Shown: positions 23,971 through 37,154 of the stretch, in pieces
Layout: every line of letters starts with the position of its first letter
Numbering within the stretch: position 1 is the first letter of the stretch
Origin: Lota lota
Taxonomy: Eukaryota > Chordata > Actinopteri > Gadiformes > Lotidae
DNA: 64,000 nucleotides
Direction of reading: 5' to 3'
Assembly: GCA_026745465.1 (NCBI GenBank)
Contig: JACYXH010000314.1
Span: forward strand, 1,158,001-1,222,000
Notes under the pieces: generated by a model
What the model was told of the DNA's origin: nothing
Databases searched by the model: none
The model's input: only the letters and a program-made list of their open reading frames with translations
Translations under genes and position numbers: made by a program

Positions 23971-26133
23971 GCTTATCGATGCACACATAGACATTTGCTG
24001 TGTTTGTGATGTGGGACAGGGAGACATTACCATTGCTGAGGCCGGCTTGATTGACAGGCAAAGAGGAAGGCATTAAAACACAATGGCAGAACTCGCTTTA
24101 GTGCACAAAAAAGGCATCTCTTTACATGCTGGATGCCAAACGTCAGCCTAAACAGCCTTACCCCTCTGACTGACAGCTCCCTAGTAACCCTTAAATTGAG
24201 CCCTGCTCTAGAGGGGTGACGCAGTTTTGAAAGGGGTTTCTTGCGCTCAGAAGCAGGGGTTATCACTGGGCTTTTAGAATGCATACAAACAATACTTTTT
24301 TGGGGGTCTAATGATTTATATGTATTTTGGAAACCCAACTTTCATGTTGTTCAGCATGGTCCATCTTAATTTGATCTAAAGATACGATTTATGTATGATT
24401 GTTGTTGGTAAGCAAGTAACCGAGGTGAATTGAAAGTTGCAACGTTAAAAGTGGAAGTATACCAAGTACTGGGCTACACTTCCCAGTCAATACCCTGAAA
24501 AACTGTTGTGTGTGGCTAGAAGGTAGTCCATGCACCAAAACCGCCTGTGTGAACATTTCGGCACTCAAGGCAAGAATGTTTCAGAGTAAAAGTTAGAAAA
24601 TTCTCCATTGCAGAAAGAAATTGGGAGTAAAAAAAAAAGAAAAATGCTACCCAATGGAAAGAGATGGCCATTATGTGTTTTCTCTCTCTCTATCTCTCTC
24701 TCATGGATCATGGTTGAGTCTACTTCAAGGGCTCTTTGTGGCTGTCTCTGTTAGCCCAGCATCTGCAGAAGAAAAACAGCTTTAATTGGTATGGAGAGGA
24801 AAGAGGGAGGCTGAAGGGCCATCATGTCTGCACCATGCTGGAAAACACATGACGCAAAGCAACAAACCGCCGACGCTCAGTGTAATAATACATCTACCTC
24901 TTAACAGAAGTACAGAAGAAGAGGGCTTTTCCTCTTCTCCGTTCAGGTTAATCAAGCTAACCACTATCATGGCAACATTGACTACGCTCTTGTCAATATT
25001 ATGCATGCAGCTTTGAATTTCCCCATGCTAAGCACTCTGCCTCAGCGCTTCAGGCTTGGGGGGGGGGGTTGCTGTGAACCCACAGCTGTGCCAAGCAGCA
25101 GCTTCCAGAGGTCTCCCACCACAGGATAGCAATGGCCAAGAGATTCCCGCCCGCTGTCGGGCCCCCATTCCAGCAGGCAATTACACCAACTTTTATCACG
25201 GTCGGAAGGTAAAAAAAGAAAAAGCAAAGCTTTTCCTACAATTTTGCTTTTCAGAAAATGGCTTCCTCTGACACATCATAGGGAAACTATAGGGACGTTG
25301 TTTGTTTGGTCGTTTTTCCTTTCTTTCCCTCCCCATCTTCATCCATGATTCTTTGCACTGTCAGGGCTCTTGGATGCCTGCGTTGTTTGCGAAGGAGCTC
25401 CGAAACATTAGCTCTTGTTGTTGCACTAGCATTGGAGACATTTCACAGCCCATTAGCTGCTCCTCCAGCCCAAACCGCTCCTCAAAACCAGAGCAGGATT
25501 AGGGAGGAGGGGGTAGGAGAGGGAGTGGGGAGGGGAGGGGGTAGGGAGAGATAGCAAGAGGCAGAAGTGAGAGAGAGAGAAAAAATAAAAAACTTAAAAA
25601 GCGTCTTTATCGGTTGAGCAACTGGCAGTGGACGTCTTGTGGTTCTTCAACTGAGCCGATGGTAACTGAATTATAGTTGAAGCACCAAAAAAACTAGAAA
25701 ATAAACAATCCATAATTTTCTAACCTCAAAGAAAACTCCATAAAAAAAAAACTCAATTTTCTTGTCACTTTTAAATCTTTCTCCTGCAGTGTGAGACGAC
25801 TTAAAAAAATAAAAGTTTAATAAGATGTTCATGTTTAGATCAGATGAGTGACAATATCACCCAGCAAAGGCCTTTGGTCAGATAGCCGTAATGAGCAGTA
25901 AATGATGCGTGGGCTTACAGCGGTCTATCAATTATCCTTTTGGTTTGTCTTATGTCCGTGTTGATGACAACTTGGTAGTACCATTTTCTCTGCTTGCACA
26001 AAACAACAAACAATCAATCCAGAAATGACTCCTGGATTATCCTAAATAATAGCATTTCGTTTTTCTTAGAAATGCCTAGGACTCCAGCCTCACACAGCCC
26101 GGAGCCAATTAAGTTTGGAGCAAGTGACCCTCA

Positions 26134-26136
<3 letters not shown>
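23969..26136. other. Non-coding, mostly unique sequence
   Basis: Contains short A-runs, a G run at 25062-25070 and a G-rich purine patch (25503-25580). Frames of up to 103 codons have no recognisable domain. No gene or RNA is supported. Confidence 0.55.

Positions 26137-26193
<57 letters not shown>
26137..26193 (+). repeat. (CA)28 microsatellite
   Basis: Uninterrupted CA. Confidence 0.97.
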
Positions 26194-26194
<1 letters not shown>

Positions 26195-26284
26195 CTCAGA
26201 ATTAAGCCTATTACCGGCCAGGACTGCATGATGCTCGTTAGGATCCAGGGTAAGGAAGCCGGGCCAAGGGGTGCATGTGTGCAT

Positions 26285-26330
26285 GTGTGTGTGTGTGTGT
26301 GTGTGGGGGGGGGGGTGGGTGTGTGTGTTG
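26285..26330 (+). repeat. Composite (GT)10 then G11 microsatellite
   Basis: GT run (26285-26304) passing straight into 11 G, then GTGGGTGTGTG. Same architecture as 9126-9159. Confidence 0.92.
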
Positions 26331-27039
<709 letters not shown>

Positions 27040-27127
27040 ACAGCAGCAGCAAGGACAGACATGGTTGCTGAGTAGATGCACTCAAGATGAGTAGCGTGTG
27101 GATTGGGTGTCACAGAGCAAGGATGTG

Positions 27128-27154
27128 TCTGTGTGTGTGTGTGTGTGTGTGTGT
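27128..27154 (+). repeat. (GT)13 microsatellite
   Basis: Uninterrupted GT within 90 bases of the long CT tract. Confidence 0.95.
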
Positions 27155-27876
27155 AGGGAGAGAAAGGAGATACAATAAAGAGAGTGAGCCCCTGCAGCCC
27201 AAACAAACTATAGTAAAGAAAGATGCAGATAGCTGATTCCAGTCTAACTGTTTGTTAACTGTCTAACATTTATAAACAGAGGATAAACAGAGGCTTTCCA
27301 CAGCAGGGAATTCAGCCGAAATGGTTTGCAGCCTCTTTAAACAACAACAAAAACACGACACAAAACGCCTACAGCAAGGCCTTGAGAGGTTTATTGTCCT
27401 CTTTGGAACCTAATTGATGAACGAGCCATTCAAGCAACCTTCATCAATTGCAACCTGGCCACCCAGGCCAACTGATGCCATAATGACTCTTACTTGATGT
27501 ACTCTTTGTGTATTTTTGTAAAGTGCTTGATAGAAAGGAACCATTTCCTCTCAGTGAGGCAAACAACATTTGCGGCTGAGACACCCTTGAACCATTTGTG
27601 ACAGAAGCGACACGGAGAGCCACGCCAACAACCCTGACGCCGCGGAAGCGGTCTGTCATTTAAGAAGAGGAAGAAGAAGGAGGAGGAGGAGGAGGAAAAG
27701 CATGTGACTGCAGTACTCACCACGCTCACTGGAAAGGGTGGTACCTGTAGCATAGAGAGAGAGAGACAGACAGAGAGACAGAGAGAGAGAAAGAAAACAT
27801 GACATGATTAGAACATATTTTTTGATTAAACATAATGTTATTGTAACAAGACAGCCCTTTCACCCCAATCATCGCC

Positions 27877-27878
<2 letters not shown>
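27155..27878. other. Non-coding sequence
   Basis: Contains an AAG/GAG purine patch (27663-27700) and degenerate GA/CAGA steps (27753-27795). A short CTAATTGATGAACG...CATCAATTG stretch (27410-27452) has inverted ATCAAT motifs. No gene. Confidence 0.5.

Positions 27879-27922
<44 letters not shown>
27879..27922 (+). repeat. (CA)22 microsatellite
   Basis: Uninterrupted CA. Confidence 0.97.
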
Positions 27923-27923
<1 letters not shown>

Positions 27924-28299
27924 CTGTAAGCAGAGACCAAAGAATTTCCAGGAGAGAAAATACAAGTCAAAGAAACGATGCTCTACCGCAGACACAAAAC
28001 ATTTGTCACGCCCGCCGTCTGTTCCAGAGACAACAGCGTTTAACCGCGCTCCCGTTTGTCTCCCCTCTTGCGGCTCACCTCGCCACCTCGGGCCATGGCA
28101 TTTGACTTTGCCTTCAAGAGCCCCCCATGGTATTTATGTTGATTCATATATGACCTCACGCTCATTCCCTGGGAGACCTATAGAGATTGACGGTGTTGAT
28201 ATGCACATCACTGTGCACAAACATTTACGATGGGATTTGAAGGTTGTGTTCTTTGATGAAGACAACAAACAACGCCTGACTGCAGCAACAAATCGACGT

Positions 28300-28327
28300 C
28301 ACCACCACCACCACCACCACCACCACC
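28300..28327 (+). repeat. (CAC)9 trinucleotide repeat
   Basis: Nine CAC units. In one frame it encodes nine consecutive His inside a 147-codon open frame (28003-28446), which I do not consider a gene because nothing else in it is recognisable. Confidence 0.95.
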
Positions 28328-29131
28328 CCTTCCAATGGCTGTTGGGAGTCACAGCCCATTCTGTGGACTATTCGTGGTCTACTGGGAACCCTGGCCGTCA
28401 TGTGAATTGCATACAAACTATGTCGGTCGACCAACACATCAATTAGCCCTGGGACTGGATTAGTTTAGATTCAAATGTGTGTTCATTACATTGAATTAAA
28501 GAGAGTTTGGAGAATTCCTGCAAGCAGCAATACTATTTTAAGAAGCATTGCTGTTTCTATGCTATTAATTTAGCTAGTATTGAAGTTTTAATGTAAAATG
28601 TCTGCAAAACTATGAAGTGGTTACTGATCACTTCAAAGTGTGTGTGATTACATGAGTATGCTACATGTTGCCGTTAGGTTGTTGAATATGCACAATTTTC
28701 AAAATATTAAAGATAGTGTTAGTTCACATGACAATGTGTGAATATGTATACATGTTTCTTTCTTTAACAGGGCTGTCTTGCAATAAATGCAAAAAAAGGT
28801 AAATCACTGCAAACCTTTTGACTTGTTTACCAAATGCAAAGCACATCAATATCTAAAAAGGTATTTTCCACTACATAGACAGCACGGCTGTTTAGATTCT
28901 CTCTCTTCATGTATAAAGGAATGCTGGCTCATCCCCTACAGAACTCCACACTTATTTAATTATTCATCTCCCTCTGTCAGGAATTCAGCGTTCCTACTAC
29001 TTGCCAGTATCCCCCCGCAAATTGGCAAGCAGTCCCATATCTGGCATATGGCAGAGCTCCATTCATTCTCCTTCCCTCTTCAGTTGGTCTGCTACCACTC
29101 TCCAGGAGCACAGCAACACATGCTGGCCTAA

Positions 29132-29135
<4 letters not shown>
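28328..29135. other. Non-coding sequence
   Basis: AT-rich unique sequence (28440-28790) with no recognised element, then mixed sequence. No gene. Confidence 0.5.

Positions 29136-29173
<38 letters not shown>
29136..29173 (+). repeat. (CA)19 microsatellite
   Basis: Uninterrupted CA. Confidence 0.97.
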
Positions 29174-29174
<1 letters not shown>

Positions 29175-31507
29175 ATTTTGATTGACAGGCATAGAAAAAT
29201 GCATAGAACACAACAACAGAAAAATCGCTTACACATAAAAGTGAGCCTGAGGATTTTGGGAACAGAAGGGGTGAAAAGGCTGAGATTTCCTTCACAACTG
29301 AGGCAACTAAACCTGGACTTAGTCGTATGGGGACACACACAGACCATATGTTTTGTTCCTTTTACTTGCTTCCCAGGCATCCATCCATTTCCTCTTTGCA
29401 AAATGTTATTTAGAATATAAACCGTAAAGATAATCAGGAATATCCTGTCTTGGATTAATAAAGTACCATCTTATTTTATAAATGGCTTAAATGCTTAATC
29501 CATCTGTCTCTGTCAGATGGACAGGTCGCTTCATCACACATTTTGTTAGCTTTATCACACATTTTGTCGTATGAAACTGAAACTGAACAAATAATACATG
29601 CACTCCCATATACAATGCACATAAACTACTAAAATGAACTACTTAAAAGCAGAGCTTCTCCGAGGCTTACAGGAACAAAAAAGAACAGAATAAACCAAAC
29701 TCAAAGATTGAGTCCATGTAGAGGTGACAAAATGTCACGAACTATGACCTGGTATAATATAAACCTGGATCTGAGCTTGGCCAATGAAGGGGGCATAGGT
29801 AGATTGAGCACTCAAAGCAACAGTAGATTAAAGGTTGAAGGTTCTGAACTGTACTAAAGGAGATGAAGATATGGAAGGAAGATAACAAATATCAACCAGA
29901 AAATGTACAGACATACAGAACTGTGTCTAAAAGCGATAATGTTTCCTGTCTTGTAAGCAATTTAAAACTGTACCATACTCTGCTTCATTATGTCAATTAC
30001 AGTTAAACCATTCACGCTCATTCAATAATGTTCAAACAAAAACAAAACGACCACGTGGGAGATAGGTATGGATTCGGACCAGACATCTTACACGGTTCTC
30101 TGGTGTTTGGAAGTGGAGGAAATAAGGATTCACCAAGGAAGCAAGATGATGCATACACCCTCTCATTACCGCCTACAAGAAAAGGTCACAGCCACTCACT
30201 TCCTTCCTCACTTGAAGAGCAACAAAGGCAGGACACTTCTTCAGAAGCTCTCTGAAACATGGCTGTCACCCATTAGGTGTCCATCCTCCACCAAGTAGGC
30301 AGAGCGGGCGGAGTCATCGCCATCCCTTCTGCTCTTTCTTATAAGCATTTCTGTCTGACAATGTGCCAGGAGTTTCAACGTTACCTGCTGTCTCTCTTTA
30401 CACACATAGGCACACGCTCAAAAACGCGAAGGCACAGTCATACGCACAAATATACAGTACAAATATATGTTGTCAGGGGGAAATAAATAAATGCTAACCC
30501 TTAGCCTTTCTAGTAATTATGTTGTGCTGCATGCATAACAATGAAACACGTCAAAGTAACGAGACAACTAGACAATAGATCACTTAAAAAAGATTTAGAA
30601 ATTACAGCTAACAAAGTACTGCATGGATTTTGATGACTATTTCAAGCTCAATACAACAATTGAAAAGATAAAAAGGTCTTCAATGCCAAATGTGGAACCC
30701 AAAGGAGGTGTTTATAGAATTACATTGTATGAAGGAAAGACTTTTAGTCACGTATAAAGACAAAACAGCACTCTGTTTGGCTGCCGTCTAGCAAAGGAGA
30801 CTAAACTTGAGATATGAATGACTGTATGGCTGTATGACTTTCACATTGTTTGACTTTTCCTGCAAACTTGCACATCGGCAAAAAAATAATACAAAAAACG
30901 TGTCGCATTAGGCTAATATGTGGAGTTAGGTGTGGTGCGGGTGGGTGTTTATGCAAAGTAAACTTGGCCGTCATAGCCGCAGTTTCTCGCAAATAAATAA
31001 TATATTAAGCGTCTAATCAAATTGAACAAATGAATATGTCGTCAAATCAATTAATCACAGCGCACATGTATTTACTAACACAACAGCAGAACAAACAATC
31101 AATTATTCATAAAGTGAGCGCTGGGTAAGTGGGCTCCTTCCCGGGCGATGTGCTGCCATAATTGGTGTGGGACTCCAGAAGTATCGGCTGGAGTGTGTGT
31201 GTGTACGACTGCACGTACGAGCGCGGCGGTGCCGCACGCTCAGGCACACATACACAACACACTTTTCCCCATGCACCAAACTTAGTCCCCCACCACCACC
31301 CTTTCTCCTCCCAATGAGAGGAGACGGAGAGCTGGCTCATTACTGGCTAATGAGTTGTCTGATTAGAACAGAATATAAAAGCCATATTGCGGAGTGCTGT
31401 ATGTTTATTTTGATTAATTATTGCACTAAAGTGACAGAGTGGAGAGACACACAATGACACAATGCTTTAACATTTCTCCATAACAGGGCCCTTGTGGTGG
31501 TGGGTGT
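29174..31507. other. Non-coding, mostly unique sequence
   Basis: AT-rich DNA with two tandem 21-bp copies containing TCACACATTTTGT (about 29528-29569). Frames of 60-112 codons are unrecognisable. The stretch 30990-31130 is AT-rich with ATCAATTAATC. No gene is supported. Confidence 0.55.
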
Positions 31508-31529
31508 GGGGGGGGGGGGGGGGGGGGGG
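31508..31529 (+). repeat. Poly-G run of 22
   Basis: Twenty-two consecutive G in a G-rich neighbourhood. Confidence 0.95.
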
Positions 31530-31823
31530 ATACGGAGGGGGTGATGGGTCGTGCATGCTGGGGTGGTTGGGGTGGGCAGGAGGCAGACATTAAGCAACGT
31601 TGGCGGGAGGAAGAAGAGTGGCGCCTGAGCGCAACTATGGAAAAGATGGCTTGCACTCTGACCTCTGCGACAGGTGCTTGAGTGTTACTAAGTGACGCAT
31701 ACCGCTTTAGCATTCTGCGCTTCCAGCGTGTAATTTAGCCTGGGCTCCACCTCGCTGATGATAGGCTTTTGACTGGCTAATCCCCAGAGACTGACGGACA
31801 GGCATGGTCACAGCACTTGAGTT

Positions 31824-31883
31824 CCCCCCCCCCCCCCCCCCCTCAACCCTGCTGAGGGGGGGGGGGGGGGGGGGGGGGGGGGG
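31824..31883. repeat. C19 / G28 inverted repeat (hairpin)
   Basis: Nineteen C, then TCA, a 7-base spacer ACCCTGC, then TGA and 28 G. The arms pair perfectly over 22 bp (19 C:G pairs plus TCA/TGA), giving a very stable stem. Each arm alone could instead form a G-quadruplex or i-motif. Exact run lengths are likely uncertain in any assembly. Confidence 0.92.
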
Positions 31884-33211
31884 TAATGTGTTTGTAGTCA
31901 GCTGCTCATCAGGGATCTCTTTATGTCCGCTTCTACTTCTGTGTCCCTTCGCTCCTTCGGCTCCTCATCATCGTCTTCTCTTGTCTTCTTACTCACTTTC
32001 CTTCTCTCACTCACTACCTAACTCTCCCTTTCTCTCTGTCACACCATCTTTCAGCACCTTTCCCTCCTCCCCCTCTCTCTAGTCTTATGTCTGCGACTGA
32101 GTGCTATAAGTAAAGTAAGATAAGTAGTTGTGCAGCTCGCCTTGTTGCTCTGCCCACACTTCAAATCAAAGGTAATGGGGCAGTACGCCCATGCTATGTT
32201 CTGCTACACTATATATATATACTATACTGTGTATATATATATATTACAGCGAAGCCTGGCTGTGATGATAGATAGCAGGTTGACATGGGTTGAGGACCAC
32301 TTTGTGATTGTACACAATTTTGTGCAAAAAAAACAGCGAGCCTTTGTCAAGAGCCGGCTGCCATAGTTTCCACCGGAAAGAGAAGAAAATAAAAACAAGA
32401 AAGTGGATGCATACACCTACACACACACACACACCACACACACATTCTCAGCACGGAGCGAGATCTTTCTTTCTTTTCTGTTTGAGAGGACCGAGAAACA
32501 AACAGATTGAGGGGGTAATTTAAATTCCTCCAGAGACGGCGACTTCCAAACGGTGGGCATCAGACAGCCATCCAGCAGCTGAATCACCGGGCATCCCTGC
32601 GAGGAACATCTGTGGAGAAGAGGGGCCAGAGACTCTCAGGCGAGCAGCTCGGGTTCCATGCTCTAAACCCGGTCTCTAATGCACTAATTCAACTCATTTG
32701 CATAGGTAGGACCCACTCAGTAGCTAGTTACACAGGCATAACGCGTCGGAAGGATTGTAAGGGCAAATGTGTTCTAATCCTCACATAGCCCCCAACGTAA
32801 ATGTCACCAGCGAGATAATTGCCTTGCTTTTAATTTAGATGTGTACATTAGATGTGTTTACACTGCACCTAGGAGGTCTTAATGCTGTTTTTGCTATCAT
32901 GGCATCACCTACAGATCACTCTTTCTATGGAGCTCACATGGGTGTTGTTAAGGCCCACCTGCGCTCTAACCCCGCGGCGCTCTCCACGCAGGGGGACTTG
33001 TTATAATAAGTGACTCAACCCAAACATTAATTCACACTGTGCTCTGTGGTTTCATCTTGGCATGTAAAGCATGCCTGCGCCTGGCAAGGGCATGCAAGGG
33101 TAGCCTCACATCAGCATTGATTAATGCACACAAACACCACATTTGCTCTTGTAGAACATACGCTGTTTAAACAGCGGCTGTTTAGGTCAAAATATCTACG
33201 CACAAAGAAAC
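31884..33211. other. Non-coding sequence
   Basis: Pyrimidine-rich (31930-32080), a short TA repeat (32209-32244), then unique sequence. It contains a perfect POU octamer ATTTGCAT (32696-32703) beside CACTAATTCAAC, and a 16-bp palindrome CGCTGTTTAAACAGCG (33161-33176). No gene. Confidence 0.55.
32640..32860. promoter_or_regulatory. Candidate regulatory segment with POU octamer
   Basis: Unique sequence around the octamer at 32696-32703, with TAAT cores on either side and TTTTAATTTAG near 32829. Low-confidence enhancer candidate by motif only. Confidence 0.25.
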
Positions 33212-33540
33212 TAAGGGCGCTCCGATCAGACTTTGTGGGGGCTATCCCCGTTCGCTGGAAGCAGTTTTGGCTGATGATGATCACCGATCACTGATCACAG
33301 GTTATATTTGTAGCCTTCTATTTATCGTGTAGCATTATTACTTTATTCAACTATTCTTATTGTATATTCAGAATTAAAATTAAGAGATGAGAAAGTATCT
33401 TTAATTGACAACTGTTTATTCAATGGCAGGTAATATATAACAGATTATATAATCTTGTGAGTAGTCTTTACCACAGATCGGACTATTTAGAATGAATGGC
33501 GGCCGATAACAAATAGTTACCAATCGACCAAGCCCGCTTA
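33212..33540. mobile_element. Possible hAT-like non-autonomous element (MITE)
   Basis: A 329-bp AT-rich interior is bounded by degenerate terminal repeats: CTAAGGGCGCTCCGATCAG starts at 33211 and the reverse complement of the right end reads TAAGCGGGCTTGGTCGATTG. Inner repeats of GATCACCGATC and GGCCGATAAC recur. No transposase frame and no clear 8-bp target duplication is visible. The family assignment is tentative. Confidence 0.45.
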
Positions 33541-34347
33541 AAAGAAACCCCCACTACCACCGAGTCAACTTGTACACTGGCACGTTATAGCCAACCCCAG
33601 TCCCTCCTACCTAAAGAGCCATAGACTACTCTGAGCATCTGGAAGAAGCGTCTGACATAACCCGTTTACACACAAATGTTTTGACAGTTGTAGATTTGCC
33701 TTCCACAGGTCGCTATTCTTTGCAACCAGCAGAAACAATCCATATTTGGCACAATGAGGACAGGACTTGAATGGCCACCTCGTATTAGTCAATGGCCAAA
33801 ACTCATTATTATTACATCTTTAATAACTTTATAATGAAATATAACCTGTCAACAGGAACTCGCAAAATAAATAATAAGGAGATGAACAAGCCACTGAGCT
33901 AAAAAAATAAAATCAGAGAGTGAACTACATCTCTTCCCGTTGACTAAGAATGGTGGAGGGTACCTCTGCATCTACCTCCTGGGAACCGCCTAAAGGCCGG
34001 TACAGGAACCGCCTGTTCGTCTCTTCCGCCTGAGCATCACAAACAAGACCGTCATGGCTGCCCCTTGCTCCGAACACACCACCTTAACAGAACTTCGCTG
34101 CTAACCCAGCACCGACCCAACATGCAAGGGGAGGCGCAGCGGAGCAGAGAGGAGGGGAGAGACAGAAGAGAGGGACGGGGGCGTGGGGAGCCGTAGTCCC
34201 AGCTGTGACAAACTGGTGCTGACACAGCCAGATGTTTAGTTAAAATGCAGAGTCCCATCATGGGGCTGAGGGAGGAGATGACATGCGCTTCAGGGGCTTC
34301 AGGCAGCTAAGTGCTGCTCTGAAGCTGCCGCATCGCATCCCTGAAGG

Positions 34348-34348
<1 letters not shown>
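33541..34348. other. Non-coding sequence
   Basis: Unique DNA, moderately GC-rich toward 34020-34200. No recognised gene or element. Confidence 0.5.

Positions 34349-34386
<38 letters not shown>
34349..34386 (+). repeat. (GT)19 microsatellite
   Basis: Uninterrupted GT. Confidence 0.96.
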
Positions 34387-34391
<5 letters not shown>

Positions 34392-34600
34392 ATACATTTA
34401 CTGTGCATGGCTGTGTGTATCTTTGCCAGTGTGTTTTTGTCCATTGTTGTTTTCACTTAATTAATAGATACAATGTAGATTCATGTAGATGCATCCATTA
34501 TTTGCATGTACGTGTACATGCTCCCTTATGTATGTGTGTGGACGTTTATGTGTATGACCTGTGTGTGTATTTCTATATGTGCATCGTTATGCGTTGGTGC

Positions 34601-34601
<1 letters not shown>

Positions 34602-34633
<32 letters not shown>

Positions 34634-34648
34634 TGTGTGTGTGTGTGA
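34602..34648 (+). repeat. (GT)n microsatellite
   Basis: GT with one TATG interruption. Confidence 0.95.
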
Positions 34649-34756
34649 CACCACTGAGCATATGTTTGAACCAAGGTGCCCTATTGTGGTGGCCTCTGTG
34701 AGCAGTGTCAGGGCTGAGGGGAGGATTGTGGACTACACACAAAGACACACTCGAAG

Positions 34757-34790
34757 ACACACAAACACACACACACACACACACACAAAC
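34757..34790 (+). repeat. (CA)n microsatellite
   Basis: CA dinucleotides with flanking ACAAAC steps. Confidence 0.92.
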
Positions 34791-35069
34791 ACAGGCACAT
34801 CAGAGCAGGGGAGGACACACACTGCTGACTCTATGGTGCCCCTCCAGAGCTGTGGAGTCGGATGACACCGTCTGTGGCCGCGGCTGAGCTGCTGCCAAAC
34901 ACAATGGAGAGGGAGTGGCGTGTGGCAGAGGTGATGGATAAATGATCCCATTCCTCCAGTCTGCTCTGCACACCATTCAGCAAAGTTCACACTTTACCGT
35001 TTTTTTTTTTTTTACAGTGTAATTGAAACGACATGAATAAGGTATACAGGGGTGAAATAGTAAATACAG

Positions 35070-35211
35070 GGGGCAGGGGAGTCGAAAGGTTCTGGGTGTG
35101 AACCCCAGTCTGCCTGTAGAGGCCTCTTTGAGCAAAAAGCATAACCCCTACCGACCTGCTCGTTAATGACAACATTTGCTGTAGGTAAATAGTAGCTAAA
35201 TGAAGTAGTAA
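35070..35211 (+). mobile_element. tRNA-derived SINE-type element (degenerate)
   Basis: A B-box-like GGTTCTGGGTGTGAACCCC (35089-35107) is followed by a SINE body TTTGAGCAAAAAGCATAACC and CCTACCGACCTGCTC, then a tail with GTAGGTAAATAGTAGCTAAA (35182-35201). The same body and tail types appear reversed at 15714-15810. No clear target-site duplication is visible, and the A-box region is decayed. Confidence 0.65.
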
Positions 35212-35567
35212 AGCATGCAGGTGGAAAATCCTATGGTGTCGAAACAGCATAGTGGAACTCTAACATATGGGAGATTTTAAGCCTTTGTAGTGATCTCAGA
35301 TGAGCAGCAATTTTCCAACCCATATTCCCCAGCAAGGGCGTTAGTATTTTTTATGTTTTTTGTGTGGATATTTTGTGGACCAGAATTTTCTGCCGCAAAC
35401 CCCTAGTCACTGATATCTATCTTCATCATTCCCAACATCATCATCATCACCCCCATTACCGCCATCACCGTCACCACTGCCATCATTGTTTGTGGGCTTT
35501 CTCCATCATGGCCCCACTGCGCTATTAGGGAGATAATGATGTTTAGTGTGCTAGGGGTGTTGGCTGT

Positions 35568-35568
<1 letters not shown>
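35212..35568. other. Non-coding sequence with trinucleotide patches
   Basis: AT-rich unique sequence with degenerate ATC/ACC patches (35420-35490). No gene. Confidence 0.5.

Positions 35569-35650
<82 letters not shown>
35569..35650 (+). repeat. (GT)40 microsatellite
   Basis: About 82 bases of uninterrupted GT. Confidence 0.97.
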
Positions 35651-36410
35651 ATGTGTGCGTGTGTGAAGACGTAGGACCCCGCCACAGCTGGGGAGGAAGC
35701 ATTGATGTTCCTCGCATCTCGTCTCCTTCTGCCCCCAGGCCTGTTCTGCCCCCCTCTCCTCCACCTACGCCTCCTGTTCCTCCTCATCCTGAGCCCATTG
35801 CCAGTAACCCCACTCCCACCAACTTGAATTAAACAAACCATTAAAGAGTAGAGTGTCATTAAGAAGTGACAGCCGTATGTGCCTTTTGATTTAATGTCTC
35901 CTTGTGTGTGAGTTGTGTTTGTCTGTGTGTGCGTTTCAATAAAAGTGTGCGTATGCGCTGTCAGATTTTATGTGCATGTCGGTTTGATTGAGATAGTCTG
36001 TGTGTGTTTGTGTGTGTGTAAGGATGAAAGGGGTGAGGGGCATCCTGGTGTGCTGCTGGGAGGGTGGGGTGGGGGGTTCTGTTTTGGCTGAAAGAAAAGG
36101 GGATGTAGACGCAGTGGAGTAAAGGAAATCAAGAGGAAGAGACTAAAGAAAGGAAGAAAGGCTTGTAATTCTCTCTCTCTCTCTCTCTCTTATTCTCCAA
36201 AGTATCTCAGCCTCCAGACTGCCTCTATAGAAAAACAAAGCCAAGACAGGGCCAGCCACAGCTGATCGATTACTCTGTGTGTGTGCGCTGCTCCTTGCTT
36301 GAGGTATTTTGGACCAGCCCAGGAGTCTTTCCCCATTTGCTGTGTGTCAGCAAATTTCCAGCTCCTGTCTCCAATCCTCTCTCTTTCAAAAGCAGCAATA
36401 CTCCCATCTC
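35651..36410. other. Non-coding sequence
   Basis: C-rich stretch (35730-35820), GT-rich stretch (35900-36020), G-rich patch (36058-36078) and a short CT repeat (36172-36190). No gene. Confidence 0.5.
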
Positions 36411-36455
36411 AACACACACACACACACACACACATGCACCCCTTTCTTCCAATGT

Positions 36456-36488
<33 letters not shown>
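36411..36488 (+). repeat. Two (CA)n microsatellites 22 bp apart
   Basis: CA tracts at 36411-36434 and 36457-36488 with a short unique spacer, and more ACAC-rich sequence to 36540. Confidence 0.93.
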
Positions 36489-36495
<7 letters not shown>

Positions 36496-37140
36496 ATAGG
36501 CACTCACACAACCCCCTCCCAATACACACACACACACAGCATCTTACCAAATAACTAACATAATGACTGGCACGAACCCTAACCCACTAACCCACGCGGA
36601 GGCTCAACCAGGACTCACTCTCGCTCTCTCTCTCTCAACCATTTCCATGGGTACCCTGGAATGAATAACTGAGGTTTTCTATCTTCCCCTGATGCACCTG
36701 AGACACGTGAGCCAGGCAGCCCAAGCGGCCCAATGCGGGTCTATTAGAGAGAGACTAGGAGAGTCTATGGATCCCTGAGGTGTCTATTTCACCACCCCCC
36801 TGGAGGAATTTAGTCACTCCGATTAAGCTACGGTAGCCCGCTGTAGCTTTCTTATCAACCGCCCATCCACCCCCCCCCCCCCAACATGGATCATCTATAT
36901 GGGGCTGATAGTGGCGGGCAAAAATGAAATGGTTCATCACAATCTGTATGTGTATACGCAAAGATTTATACGTGACATAAATGAACATTCATATTTTACC
37001 AATTCAGATTGTTTTCCACAATTGTAGAGCATCTGATATCTGTTAGCGGAAGTCACAATACAAATTATTCTTGTGCATTCTTCAAATACACCATTACCAA
37101 ACCGGTCCCAGAAGGATAACTAGGTAGTGTATTATTGGGG
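36489..37140. other. Non-coding sequence
   Basis: Unique apart from the ACAC stretch and a C-run (36870-36882). No recognised gene or element. Confidence 0.5.
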
Positions 37141-37154
37141 GATTAGCAAAACGG

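Noticed and set aside
28003-28446. 147-codon plus-strand frame with nine His
   Set aside because: The His tract is a CAC microsatellite and the rest matches no family I know; no splice context recognised.
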